Positions 49,002 to 57,598 of a DNA stretch of 64,000 nucleotides are shown piece after piece. Under the pieces are notes generated by a model that saw nothing but the letters and a program-made list of their open reading frames with translations, did not search any database and was not told the DNA's origin. Position numbers and translations under genes: made by a program. Every line of letters starts with the position of its first letter. Position 1 is the stretch's first letter. The DNA is from Pseudomonadota bacterium (GTDB taxonomy: Bacteria > Pseudomonadota > Alphaproteobacteria > Rhizobiales > Rhizobiaceae). The DNA is taken from contig JAEYDD010000071.1 in assembly GCA_023404095.1 (NCBI GenBank), positions 1 to 64,000 of the forward strand, in the 5' to 3' direction.

Positions 49002-49483
49002 TGGTCGCGCTCCGCGCAAGCTGCGATCGCGCGATGGCGCATCTCTCCGATTTTCTCTTGTGACAAGCCAATTTCGAACGCCAGCCTATTCAGGCTGCGC
49101 GTATGCAATACGTCTCGCCACTGACTGTCGGCGGCAGTGCAAGGGGTCGCAAGACGCGACCCTACGCCGGGCACCGCACCGACGAGTAGACGCGCCGCGC
49201 TCGTGCTCTGCTTGAACGTTGAAAAGGGACCCTCCAGAGCCTCAACGATCTCCAGTAGCATTATTGCATCCGGGTCGCGGCACAACCGATAGCCGCCGAA
49301 AATGCCGTGAGATCCCGCGATGATGCCGGCGCGCGACAATGCTTGAAGCGCTTTTGCGAGATACCCCTTCGGCAGGTCGTACAGCGTGGCCATCGACTTC
49401 GTCGAAAGACTTTCGTTTTCCTTCAAGCCGATCATCAGCAGACAACATAGGACAGCGTGTTCGACTTGACTTCGTAGTCTCAT
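48998..49483 (-). CDS. Rrf2-family regulator
   Basis: 161 residues from ATG 49483 (MRLRSQVEHAVLCCLLMIGL). The winged helix LSTKSMATLYDLPKGYLAKALQALSRAGIIAGSHGIFGGYRL is typical of Rrf2/IscR/NsrR proteins. The three-cysteine Fe-S cluster motif of IscR/NsrR is not present (a single later Cys, ATPCTAADS), so it is probably not a cluster sensor. It is coupled to the downstream LysR gene. Confidence 0.8.
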   Translation of the reverse strand: MRLRSQVEHAVLCCLLMIGLKENESLSTKSMATLYDLPKGYLAKALQALSRAGIIAGSHGIFGGYRLCRDPDAIMLLEIVEALEGPFSTFKQSTSAARLLVGAVPGVGSRLATPCTAADSQWRDVLHTRSLNRLAFEIGLSQEKIGEMRHRAIAACAERDQ

Positions 49484-49613
49484 CAGAAGGGTTCCTCGCA
49501 AAGAGCGCAGGACATTCCATTTCAAGAGGAGCGCTCGCGTCGCAGATTACCCGGCTTCCAGATTTGCTGGCACGCATACTCATGTTGGGGTTGAGCGATG
49601 GACCTCGGTGCGG

Positions 49614-50297
49614 CTAATCGGTCCGCGGCGTGAAGGCAGTTACCTTGGGAACCTCGGTGGCTAAAAAGTCCACGAGCGACCGTACCGCAGGGAGCAACCC
49701 ATTTCGGTACGGTATCAATGCGCTCATCCGCGCGTCCGCAGCCATCCAGCCGGGCAAAATCTGCAGCAGCCGTCCCGCCGCAATCTCTTGACGACACATG
49801 TATCCAGGAAGCGCGGCCACGCCGAGATTGGTACAGGCCGCCTCCTTCAGCGCGATCATATTGTTACTGAGAAATCTCGGATCGATCGGGACGTTGGCTT
49901 CTCGCCCGCCCGGCCCCATCAACCTCCACATTTCCGCGCCGTGGCGGTCCATCGCCAATGTCGAATGTTCGCTCAAGCTTAGCGGGTCGGTGATATCGCC
50001 GGCTGCCCGAAGGTATTCCGGGCTGGCGAAAAGGTACCATGGCACGCTCGCGATGCTCCGCTGGACCAGCGTTGAGTTCTGCAATGACGCGACGTGACCG
50101 TGCAATGCGAGATCAAAGCCCTCAGCTACCATATCGACCAGCCTGTCGGTGGCGATCTCGACGATTTTCACCTTCGGATATTTGTTCAGGAACGTAGGAA
50201 TAAGGTCTCGAAGCGCGAATTGAGCAATCTCGACCGCTGTCGTTATCCTGATCGTTCCGCTGGGTTCGGGGCATCGGGGAGCCCTGATAACCGTCAT
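49614..50297 (-). pseudogene. LysR-family regulator lacking its DNA-binding domain
   Basis: 227 codons contain only the effector-binding half (GTIRITTAVEIAQFALRDLIPTFLNKYPKVKIVEI, DLALHGHVASLQNS, GVAALPGYMC). The HTH expected upstream is not found in any frame within 50298-50390. It is an N-terminally deleted gene. The open frame could still give a soluble effector domain, but no ribosome site was seen. Confidence 0.65.
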
Positions 50298-50390
50298 AAT
50301 TGACGCGACGTCCGAAGTTTGTTGACTGTTAAGAGTTGCCGTCCGATCGTTGCGCCTTGGCCCGGAAAAACTGAGAGCGAGTCACAGCAG

Positions 50391-50415
50391 CCCGGCGGCA
50401 TGTGATGCCGCCGGG
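50391..50415. terminator. Perfect GC-rich stem-loop downstream of the DUF892 gene
   Basis: 10-bp stem CCCGGCGGCA / TGCCGCCGGG with a 5-base loop, 57 bases beyond the DUF892 stop. No adjacent U tract, so it may be a 3'-end stabilising hairpin or a weak terminator. Confidence 0.45.
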
Positions 50416-50471
50416 TCTGGACTTACGCCCGGGTCCAGCGCTGGCTCTGCACGCCCCAAATCTCGGATACT

Positions 50472-50963
50472 TCAGGCGGCTTCGGCGTTAGCGACGCTTT
50501 CGGCTATTTCCGTAAGAATTTCGTCGGTCGCTTCCTCTTCGTCGAGAGTCTCCGCCAGCAGCTCTGCCACTTCGTTCAGGCCTAGCCGGGTTGCCCAGGC
50601 AACCATCGTTCCGTAGCGACTGATCTCGTAGTGTTCTACGGCCTGGGCTCCGGCGATAAGACCTGCATCAAGCGCGTCAGTGTCCTTGAATTCTGTCATC
50701 ACTTCCTTGCCTTCCTCAATGATGCCAAGGATAGCGTTGCAGGTCTTTTGCTGAGCGGGCCTACCGATCAGAGTGAAGACTTCCTCAAGGCGCGTCACGT
50801 GGGTCTGTGTTTCGCCGGCATGCGTTTCGAACGCCTTTTTGAGATCTGCCGACTGCGCCGCTTCCCTCATTTTGGGAAGGGCAGCCAGTATTTGCCTTTC
50901 GGCGAAGTAGATATCCTTTAGCGTTTCGTAGAGTAGGTCGTTGAGGTTCTTTGCTTCTGCCAT
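50472..50963 (-). CDS. DUF892 (YciE/YciF-like) ferritin-fold stress protein
   Basis: 163 residues from ATG 50963 with AAGGA upstream. The family pattern is clear: LNDLLYETLKDIYFAERQILAALPKM, then ETQTHVTRLEEVF and AVEHYEISRYGTMVAWA, giving the Glu/His diiron ligands of a four-helix ferritin-like bundle. YciF-type proteins are induced by osmotic and general stress. It lies 22 bp downstream of a membrane-protein gene and is probably co-transcribed with it. Confidence 0.9.
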   Translation of the reverse strand: MAEAKNLNDLLYETLKDIYFAERQILAALPKMREAAQSADLKKAFETHAGETQTHVTRLEEVFTLIGRPAQQKTCNAILGIIEEGKEVMTEFKDTDALDAGLIAGAQAVEHYEISRYGTMVAWATRLGLNEVAELLAETLDEEEATDEILTEIAESVANAEAA

Positions 50964-50985
50964 TTTCGTATTCCTTGTTCGTTGG

Positions 50986-51939
50986 TCAGGCGTTTCTGCC
51001 TTGGGTGTATTCTTCGACAATGACGGTTGGCTTCGTTCCGGCAACGCCACCCAACCACGCTGCAATTGCGCCCAGCATGAGGGCGAGGAAGCCGACTAGT
51101 GCGCCGCGTGAGACTATTTTTGCAGTAGCTTGCGCGGCATCCAGGGCTTCTTGTTTGGCCTTTTCGACTGACGCCCTGTAGTTCGCTTCGAACTGGTCGA
51201 CCCTTGTAAGAGCCTGTTCGACAGGGATATTCTGCGCCCTTGCCAAGGCATCGGCGGCACGGGATTTGGCGTCGTTTATTTGCGCTTGATCACCCGAGAT
51301 CACGGCTCTCACGGCCGAAACCGCGGCTGTCTGAAGGGCCTGAGGATCCGTACCCCCGCTCGCTTCACGGATTTGGCGTTCAATGTCTGCCATCGGATCG
51401 GTCGCCGAAGCGATCGATGGGGCAGCTGCAGTGATCATTGTAGCTGCGGTCTGGCCTGCACCGCCGACGACGGTCGATAGACCACTGAAGGCGCCGCCGA
51501 CCAAAGCACCGACCGAAGTCGTAAGGAGGTAGAGAACGACGAGAGTTGTGACCGCCCAAGATGCTACCCCGTGATAGCCGCAAGTGGATTTGCTTGGCCG
51601 TCCCGACAGGCGACCGGCAGAGTAAGCGCCGATAAATGAGGCAACGATGCCAGCTCCGACAAACCAGAGGCCGCCCGCGATTGAAAAGGTGCTGGCCGCC
51701 GGGTTGTCCGAGGTTGCAGGATCCAGCACAGCAGCGCCGATCCCCACCCCAAGCAAATTCAGCATAAATTGGGCCGCGAGTGCCAGAACGACACCGGCAA
51801 GCACGGCACCCCACGATATCTTGTTGACCACTGCTGGGGAGATAGGACCAACGATGACGGGATCGTCGGCCCTTGCGACGTCGGGTGAAAAGGGTCCCCC
51901 CTCCCGCGGGAGGGAGACGGAAGATTGGGGCGTCGACAT
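50986..51939 (-). CDS. Multi-pass membrane protein of unknown function
   Basis: 317 residues from ATG 51939 with AAGGA. Four hydrophobic segments: ISWGAVLAGVVLALAAQFML, AGGLWFVGAGIVASFIGAY, WAVTTLVVLYLLTTSVGALVGG and near the C-terminus GALVGFLALMLGAIAAWLGG. A helical, Ala-rich loop of about 110 residues lies between segments 3 and 4. Similar proteins occur next to stress genes in Rhizobiales and are often mislabelled PhnA-like; I assign no function. Confidence 0.75.
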   Translation of the reverse strand: MSTPQSSVSLPREGGPFSPDVARADDPVIVGPISPAVVNKISWGAVLAGVVLALAAQFMLNLLGVGIGAAVLDPATSDNPAASTFSIAGGLWFVGAGIVASFIGAYSAGRLSGRPSKSTCGYHGVASWAVTTLVVLYLLTTSVGALVGGAFSGLSTVVGGAGQTAATMITAAAPSIASATDPMADIERQIREASGGTDPQALQTAAVSAVRAVISGDQAQINDAKSRAADALARAQNIPVEQALTRVDQFEANYRASVEKAKQEALDAAQATAKIVSRGALVGFLALMLGAIAAWLGGVAGTKPTVIVEEYTQGRNA

Positions 51940-52395
51940 AGGCAGGTTCCTTTGTTCACGCGTGAATCGATGCAGAGAGATACCGCTCGGCTTATCGCGC
52001 ATCGGCCCGCCCCGTTTTGCGCCCCCGGAACGGGGCCTGAAGACACGGAAGTCCAGGTGTTTACGAGAGGGCACTTCTCGTGACCGGCCGAGTATCTGAG
52101 TGTTCGGTTGGCTAGGTCTAACTACCGGCTCGTGCAATGGTTCCCACGTCCCGCCAAGAGATTCATGTCCCGCGTCCCCGATGCTCCGACGATCTCTTGC
52201 CGTCCGCCCGATCTGGTACTGTCCGTAGGTGCCGAACTGGGGCGACCGGCTGAAGCCGGAGCCAGACATGTTCCGGGGCCGTGGGCTCGTGGCATCGGAC
52301 GGCAGCGCTGCAAAGCTGCACAATTCTCAAACCGTCATGCAGACATCATCCTTTGTGTGGTACTCTAGCCAATTTGAATTTAAAGGATCACCGAC

Positions 52396-52605
52396 GTGGC
52401 GACTGGCACTGTGAAATGGTTCAATACCGACAAGGGCTACGGCTTCATTCAACCAGACGACGGTTCCTCCGATGTCTTCGTCCACATTTCGGCGCTCCAA
52501 CGAGCAGGTCTGTCAGGACTGAAAGATGGGCAGAAAGTCTCGTTTGAACTGGCGCGAGACAGGAAGAGTGGAAAGACGTCTGCGGATGACCTGCGGGCAC
52601 TATAG
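52396..52605 (+). CDS. cspA: Cold-shock protein, CspA family
   Basis: 69 residues from a GTG start with AAAGGA upstream. RNP1 (KGYGFIQP) and RNP2 (VFVHIS) motifs are intact, and the C-terminal SFELARDRKSGKTSADDLRAL is typical of rhizobial CspA. Single-stranded nucleic-acid chaperone in the cytoplasm. The 70-base leader may carry temperature control, but no structure was evaluated. Confidence 0.93.
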   Translation: MATGTVKWFNTDKGYGFIQPDDGSSDVFVHISALQRAGLSGLKDGQKVSFELARDRKSGKTSADDLRAL

Positions 52606-52800
52606 GGGTGGCAGCGACGATACTCTGGCGCAGCCAGCGCTTCTCCTACAGGCAACTTTCTTGCTTGCGCGCTGTTCGGGTGTCGCGGGCGCATCTACGC
52701 CCCAGTGCGTCCTACCGGCGCAGGAGGCCCAACGCTTTGCTTTTGGAGCGCAGGCAGGCTGACGGTCCCGAGCGCCAAACGCGCGGCAAGGGAGTATGCT

Positions 52801-53046
52801 GTGTTAACAATTTTACTTGGCGCTGCCCTGGTGGTAGGCGGAATCTTGTTCATCTTTCGTGGTGCAATTCGCCAACGACCCCTAAGCGATGTGCACAGGC
52901 CGTCACCATCCGCCACTGAGCCTACGCTCGAGCCCCGAGGACAGACAATGCGGTCCTTGGGACTGACACGAAACGTGCCAGGAATTCTAATGATTGCCGT
53001 CGGAAGCGCCATGTTGCTGTTTGGTGCCTACTATGCAGTCCTGTAG
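52801..53046 (+). CDS. 81-residue two-helix membrane protein
   Basis: GTG start at 52801 with AAGGGAG upstream. Two hydrophobic helices (LTILLGAALVVGGILFIF and IPGILMIAVGSAMLLFGAYYAVL; residues 2-18 and 58-80) enclose a hydrophilic Pro/Arg/Ser loop. No family recognised. The reading upstream to 52705 has no ribosome site. Confidence 0.55.
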   Translation: MLTILLGAALVVGGILFIFRGAIRQRPLSDVHRPSPSATEPTLEPRGQTMRSLGLTRNVPGILMIAVGSAMLLFGAYYAVL

Positions 53047-53619
53047 TAGTAAAAGCATTTGCCCAAGCTAGCACAGCCCCGGCATAACATTTACTTTTGC
53101 CGCTGAGCACCATTCCAATCCTGCCGATCGCTGAAGGTCACACCTGCGGCTCCAGTGGAACATTCCGGCGCCTAAACGGTTTGAAACTGGGCCTTGGAGG
53201 CCTTGTCTAGGCCCGTCGCGTGTCTGGCATGCTGAGCCAGGATCTAGCTCGCCGACACCAGTGGAGGCCTGTCTATTCCTCGGCCGGCGGTCGTGAGGGG
53301 AGAACTTGCGAATGCGCATGCAACTGATAGCCAGTTCGGGACCGGACACTGGCCTCGCTGGACGGAGCAACGAAGCCTCCGGCTTGGCTCATCCGGAGGT
53401 TTCGCGCACCCGTAGAATGAAGCACCGGGGATGAACTTTCCGCGATAGCGGAGCTAGCGGGGTCCGGCTGTTCCAGAATATCACTTCGTAGTGGCAACGG
53501 CATTCATCATTTCAGGGAGTGTAGATGGCAAAACAGACCACTTCCCCGCGGAACAAAGTAACACCTGAACGGTTTGTGGAGGCCGGTCCCCGCCGGTGTT
53601 CGTTAATGCTACAAACTGG

Positions 53620-53652
53620 AATGCCGATGGGCGCCCCCCATCGGCATTTTTT
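53620..53652 (+). terminator. Strong rho-independent terminator
   Basis: 12-bp stem AATGCCGATGGG / CCCATCGGCATT, short CGCCC loop, then a run of six T. It is the best intrinsic terminator seen in the window. There is no obvious intact gene just upstream, so the transcript it ends may be non-coding or a very short ORF starting at 53525. Confidence 0.75.
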
Positions 53653-53763
53653 CGTTTGCGGGCAACCATACGTGGATATAGTTCTCAGTGGTGCGATGCG
53701 CCTTTTCGGCAGTGGCCTCTCGTGCGCCTCCCCTTGGAGTTGGCGGTACCGCAGAAACAAAGG

Positions 53764-53794
53764 CACCAGCGCTAGGGTGAGCCTAACGCTGGTG
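53764..53794 (-). terminator. Stem-loop, possible leftward terminator
   Basis: 13-bp arms CACCAGCGCTAGG / CCTAACGCTGGTG with one mismatch and a GTGAG loop. On the minus strand the stem is followed by CCTTTGTTTC, a weak U-rich tract. No minus-strand gene is evident to its right. Confidence 0.4.
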
Positions 53795-54010
53795 CAACGA
53801 GCCCTTCTGTGGGACCCGCACCGACGTTGCCTCCGGCAAAAGAGCCCCGTCGGCCTTTCCCGACCCAGCCGGCTCCGGAGAAGTCATGAGGGCCAGTTCG
53901 CTCGAACTTCTGGAATTTTTGAAAGTTCCCGCTCGCTGTATCACCCTCCTACCTCTCGCTGGAACATTTAGCCAACCTCCAAGTTTTCGAGTACAGGGAG
54001 GATACGGGCT

Positions 54011-54256
54011 GTGACAGATCCGAGATATTGGACAAAATGTGTAGAGCTGGAGATCAATGGCAAACTGCGACGCATACGCAGCACCAGGCATGCCGAAGAA
54101 TGTCTGAGGGAATGGCCGGAGAAGCAGAATGATGCATACACGGAGGCCATGCGGGTCTGCCGAGCAGTACTCATGAGAGGAGCACCGCGACGCGTGGCAC
54201 GGGAGGCATTCCTGCACGCGGCGGAGGAGGCCGGAATCTACATCCGAAAGCGATGA
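54011..54256 (+). CDS. DUF982 family protein
   Basis: 81 residues from GTG 54011 with GGGAGG upstream. The family pattern is present: VELEINGKLRRIRSTRHAEECLREWPEKQND, then YTEAMRVCRAVLMRGAPRRVAREAFLHAAEEAG. DUF982 proteins are small, multicopy and largely restricted to Rhizobiales; function unknown. Confidence 0.88.
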   Translation: MTDPRYWTKCVELEINGKLRRIRSTRHAEECLREWPEKQNDAYTEAMRVCRAVLMRGAPRRVAREAFLHAAEEAGIYIRKR

Positions 54257-54358
54257 TTTCTTCCTACTGCTCCATGATGCGCCTGGGCGCCCTTAATCCT
54301 AGACTCGGTCGAGTGGCCTCTGTGCGCTAGGTCGAGCCGCGCCTCATTGCAACGTAGA

Positions 54359-54544
54359 TTATCCTAGCCTGGAAAGCTCCGCACGAATCTCTTCGACTTG
54401 TTCGGGGCCGATGCGCTCCAACAGCTCCTTATCGCTCATATCTGAAAGCTCACTGACGTGCCGATAGCCATGAGAAAGCAGGACGACCGTGAGGCGGACG
54501 CTGAGGGGAGAGAAGTTTAAAGCATCGGGCCCAGGCTTCAACAT
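54359..54544 (-). CDS. Small protein resembling the RNA polymerase alpha C-terminal domain
   Basis: 61 residues. The segment LNFSPLSVRLTVVLLSHGYRHVSELSDMSDKELLERIGPEQVEEIRAEL follows the helix pattern of alpha-CTD (LSVRxxNxLxxxGIxxVxxLxxxSexeLLxxxxxGxxxxxEI). No upstream Shine-Dalgarno is clear. A stand-alone alpha-CTD-like protein could bind DNA or transcription factors; this is inference from the fold match. Confidence 0.5.
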   Translation of the reverse strand: MLKPGPDALNFSPLSVRLTVVLLSHGYRHVSELSDMSDKELLERIGPEQVEEIRAELSRLG

Positions 54545-54624
54545 GGCCGGATGGTAATCCGGCTAACGTCCCTCGCAAGAGCCAAATAAGTGAAAGGTAT
54601 CGCTTCTTTTGGGGGATCTGCGAA

Positions 54625-54846
54625 TTGAGTAAGCTGAACGCGTTAATCAAAACGGGGCATGAGAGGAACTGGTTGTGTGGATGCGCAGAGCAGGAAAATT
54701 ACTATTGTCAACAAAACGGCAAATGGGTGGTGAGGGAAAAGACGAACGACCATTCCATCCACAAGGCATTCGAAACGGAGGCCGAGGCACGCCAGTTCGC
54801 AAGACAGCTGACGGAAACCGAGCCTATTAACAGCGATGACGCGTAA
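54625..54846 (+). CDS. 73-residue hypothetical protein
   Basis: TTG start at 54625 with GGGGG 9 bases upstream. MSKLNALIKTGHERNWLCGCAEQENYYCQQNGKWVVREKTND, then EAEARQFARQL. Three Cys and aromatic residues suggest a small beta-rich domain. No family recognised. Composition and the clean ends favour a real gene. Confidence 0.45.
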   Translation: MSKLNALIKTGHERNWLCGCAEQENYYCQQNGKWVVREKTNDHSIHKAFETEAEARQFARQLTETEPINSDDA

Positions 54847-54916
54847 TCTGCGGTCGCTTTACACGATTATTGCCCTTGCCGCGTTGAAGTCTACCGCACT
54901 GCCCTGATGTAGCTCA

Positions 54917-55267
54917 CTACTGTGCTGGAGCGTTTTCGGTTCCATCGGGAGAGGTTGACTGCGAATCTCCACCTGTGCTGGACGGAGGCGTCGGATCCCT
55001 ATCGGCTGGGACTGTATTTCCGGGCGTATTGATGGTTCCGCCGCTGGGGGCCGAACTAGCCGGCGGCTTCTCGCTGCTTTGTGTTTCAGCAGGCGTTGCG
55101 TCGGTATCTTGAGTCTCACCCCAAAGCTCCACGCCGGCCCACGCTACGAGCGCCAGGACCAGTGCCGTTGTTAACACAACGGCTACCGGACGCCCGAGGG
55201 GACCTGGGCGAACATTGCGCGCCGCCTCTTCGACAGCAGGACCGTCGCGTTCATTTAAGTTTGACAT
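54917..55267 (-). CDS. Single-pass membrane protein with Pro/Ser/Thr-rich tail
   Basis: 116 residues with GGGAGCG before the ATG at 55267. Cytoplasmic N-terminus of about 27 residues, one helix (VAVVLTTALVLALVAWAGVEL), then a periplasmic Ser/Thr/Pro/Gly-rich disordered tail. Small proteins of this type are common in Rhizobiales; no function known. Confidence 0.65.
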   Translation of the reverse strand: MSNLNERDGPAVEEAARNVRPGPLGRPVAVVLTTALVLALVAWAGVELWGETQDTDATPAETQSSEKPPASSAPSGGTINTPGNTVPADRDPTPPSSTGGDSQSTSPDGTENAPAQ

Positions 55268-55428
55268 TTTTCGCTCCCAGATACTATGTCCCTCAATTGG
55301 CGAGCCGGCATAAAGTTCCGGTGCAACTCGAGATACGTCCCTTTGCCAATTTGCGAAATGGGAGTACGCCGCTCACCAGCAAGATTGTCCGCTGACAGTT
55401 GCAAGTCCGAGGCGAACGCATTCAACCG

Positions 55429-55827
55429 CTAAGGTGGCCTCCGTGGCGAGTGTCGTTGGGGAGCCGCGTAGGCGACTGCGTGGCGGTGATCACGAAAAGC
55501 CGAACTTGACCGCGATCCACTTGCCGAAGGTGGCCAAGGTGGCGCAAATGCCGCCGCCACCATTACGATAAGCAAGCGCATTCCGATGAACCTTTCCTTG
55601 CACCGACCAATGTCGGCAGTGATCGGCTCCATCTTCTTCAGACGGGAATCGAGATCGGACAGCTTCCGGTCGTCGATGCGGCGATCCATGGCTTCCGACT
55701 TCTGGTACTGCTGCTTGCGATCCGCCCGCGCCTGATCTTGATCGGCGAGGATGCGATCGACCTTGGCATCAAGGGAGCTGGAGCCGAGCTGCTGGTGCAG
55801 GGCGGCATCAATTTCCGGTGGCGACAT
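55429..55827 (-). pseudogene. DUF1515-like phage protein, frameshifted near its C-terminus
   Basis: Residues 1-90 match the rhizobial prophage family: LDAKVDRILADQDQARADRKQQYQKSEAMDRRIDDRKL (coiled coil), then IGRCKERFIGMRLLIVMVAA. After the start of the membrane helix the frame shifts. The expected continuation (ATLATFGKWIAVKFGFS and a stop) is found in the next frame at about 55555-55493. The given frame continues with a 40-residue nonsense tail. Confidence 0.65.
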
Positions 55828-55849
55828 CTCGGCTCCTTAGAGACGCAGC

Positions 55850-56536
55850 TTCTTGACGCGCGCGCCTTTAATAAACATTTTCTGGCTGTAAGCCAGCCAG
55901 GCAGGCTTTGCCGTGGGCGTCGGTCTTTGCTCCGTTCGCCGCCAGGTCGTCATTGATGATCGCCCGTGAGGCGTAGAAGTTGAACTCCGACGTCGGAGAG
56001 TCGATGAACAGCACGCGGTCGTAATCGGCGAGCTTCTTGCCGGTAAATAGCCTCTTCTCCATCCCGTCAAACAGGATCTTGATGGCCGTTTCCATCTCGC
56101 TTGCCTCTCGGGCGTGCTGGCAATGCCAAATTTTTCATAGTTGGCACGCCCGGTGATCTGGGCGAGGCCGCGCCCGCGGAAGGTCCAACCGTCGTTTACG
56201 GCGGTGTTCCCGAGCCGGCCGCCATAGACCTTGTTCGCCTGTTTTTGCGGGTTGTTCGCATAGGGTTGGGCTGGTGATCGTCGGGAACCGCTTCGGCCAG
56301 ACCTGTGTCATGCGCTTGGCCGAATAGCTCAAGTTTTCCGTGACGGGCTGCATCTTGCCGCCCGTCTCGTGGTAGGTCTCGGCAAGGACGGCCGCGAGGT
56401 GGAATTCGCTTGTGCCGCGGCGCTCCCCCTCGTTGAGGATGGCTTCGACACCGTCCACCTGCCCCTGTGTGAGGCTGGTGCCGAAAACGCCAGACGTGCG
56501 GGCGCGAACGCTCGCGAAGAACGCTTTTCTGTCCAT
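55850..56536 (-). pseudogene. Phage-type GH19/lysozyme-like endolysin, multiply frameshifted
   Basis: Pieces in order on the minus strand: MDRKAFFASVRARTSG, LTQGQVDGVEAILNEGERRG, VLAETYHETGGKMQPVTENL (start ATG 56536), then in another frame NKVYGGRLGNTAVNDGWTFRGRGLAQITGRANYEKFGI, and then METAIKILFDGMEKRLFTGKKLADYDR and FYASRAIINDD. This is the order of phage lysozyme-like proteins with the catalytic Glu in YHETG. At least three frame changes make it non-functional. Confidence 0.75.
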
Positions 56537-56617
56537 GATTATGTCCTCGGTGTTTGGATGAAGGAACCGAGGTGGTCTGCCGGAGTTACAGGTGGTCACG
56601 ACCTTGGAGGTCACGCC

Positions 56618-56695
56618 ATGTATGACGGATTTGTCGAACTTTCAGTTTTCGGAATCGCCGTTCTGTTTGTGCTGTTGGTGGTCGCACTCACTTGA
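56618..56695 (+). CDS. 25-residue membrane microprotein
   Basis: ATG with a strong GGAGG 9 bases upstream. The product is MYDGFVELSVFGIAVLFVLL followed by VVALT: almost entirely one membrane helix. The clear ribosome site is the main support. It lies divergent from the lysozyme relic. Confidence 0.4.
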   Translation: MYDGFVELSVFGIAVLFVLLVVALT

Positions 56696-56892
56696 ATGGA
56701 GGGCAGCAGCAGCGTCACAACTGCTCGTCGCTGGAAGCAGTTTAGAAGCAGGGTATGATTGATGTCGCGGACGCGCCGTGCGGACAGGGCCTTCCTTGCT
56801 ACCCTGTCACTTGGGTCACCACGATCGCACGACGCGCCCGTTATGATACAGAAAACTGCTCTGTATGATTGGGGCATTTTGTGCCCACCTGT

Positions 56893-57561
56893 CTAGCGCT
56901 GATCTTTGCCCGCGCCTCCGGTCGGCTGCCTCAGCTCCAGCGGGGTCATTACCCCACCTGCCCGGTCGGCCTTGTGGCTAACGGTGACGATGCGAAAACT
57001 GCCGTCCACGCCGGACCGCGTTCCAGTGAGCGACAGCATCGCCTCAGCCTGAGCCGATGGTGTCAAGTCGAGCACGACAGTGCCCTCACATCCCTCGCGC
57101 TCCGCCTCGCGCTTGCGTGCCTCGTCAATATCCTGCTTCTTGTCACCGGCCGTCGAACGGATGACGTTGGTCGCATCGGGCAGGTGGCGATCGGTTTCGA
57201 ACTCGATCTCCTCCTGCTCGAACTTCGCTTTTTCACGATCAAAGTATTGCGCCTTCACCCTTGGTGAAGCTCCGCCGGCCGGTGTGTCGAAGGGCATAAA
57301 TCCGGCGTTGTTGAACACCACATTGAGATCGGGATGCTTTTCGATCAGTTCTCTCGCGGCGGACTGGATGCTGTCGAGGCTCGATACATCGAGCCCGATG
57401 GCCGCCATGCCGGGGTTGGCTGCGGTCACTTCGTCGAGCAATGCAGTGCGCCGTCCGGAGATGATCACCTTGTTGCCAAGGCGGTGCAATGCTTCCGCCA
57501 GGCCCCGCCCGATACCGCTCGTGCCGCCGGTGATGACGATGGTGTTGCCAGTCAGTGTCAT
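56893..57561 (-). CDS. Chimeric ORF: SDR N-terminus fused in frame to a phage late-control protein D C-terminus
   Basis: 222 codons. Residues 1-88 are an SDR (VITGGTSGIGRGLAEAL, VVFNNAGFMPFD). From about residue 100 the protein is the C-terminus of phage tail protein gpD (FDREKAKFEQEE, TDRHLPDATNVIRS, TVVLDLTPSAQAEAMLSLTGTRSGVDGSFRIVTVSHK, SLELRQPTG-like end). The joint lies at about 57262-57297. The SDR active site (YxxxK) is lost. The fusion arose by deletion between an SDR gene and the prophage remnant to its left. It follows the SDR at 57599 by 37 bp on the same strand. Function unlikely. Confidence 0.8.
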   Translation of the reverse strand: MTLTGNTIVITGGTSGIGRGLAEALHRLGNKVIISGRRTALLDEVTAANPGMAAIGLDVSSLDSIQSAARELIEKHPDLNVVFNNAGFMPFDTPAGGASPRVKAQYFDREKAKFEQEEIEFETDRHLPDATNVIRSTAGDKKQDIDEARKREAEREGCEGTVVLDLTPSAQAEAMLSLTGTRSGVDGSFRIVTVSHKADRAGGVMTPLELRQPTGGAGKDQR

Positions 57562-57598
57562 GAAATCAATCTTTCATTCTAAAGAGGGTTGGAATGCT

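Larger units (their letters stand above)
53047..54010. other. 964-bp region without a convincing protein gene
   Basis: Coding frames here are short or cross terminators. The notable contents are a hairpin-T-run terminator at 53620-53652, a second hairpin at 53764-53794, and an ATG at 53525 preceded by AGGGAG that opens a frame running through the terminator. A small RNA ending at 53652 is possible. The parts 53047-53500 and 53800-54000 show nothing. Confidence 0.4.
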
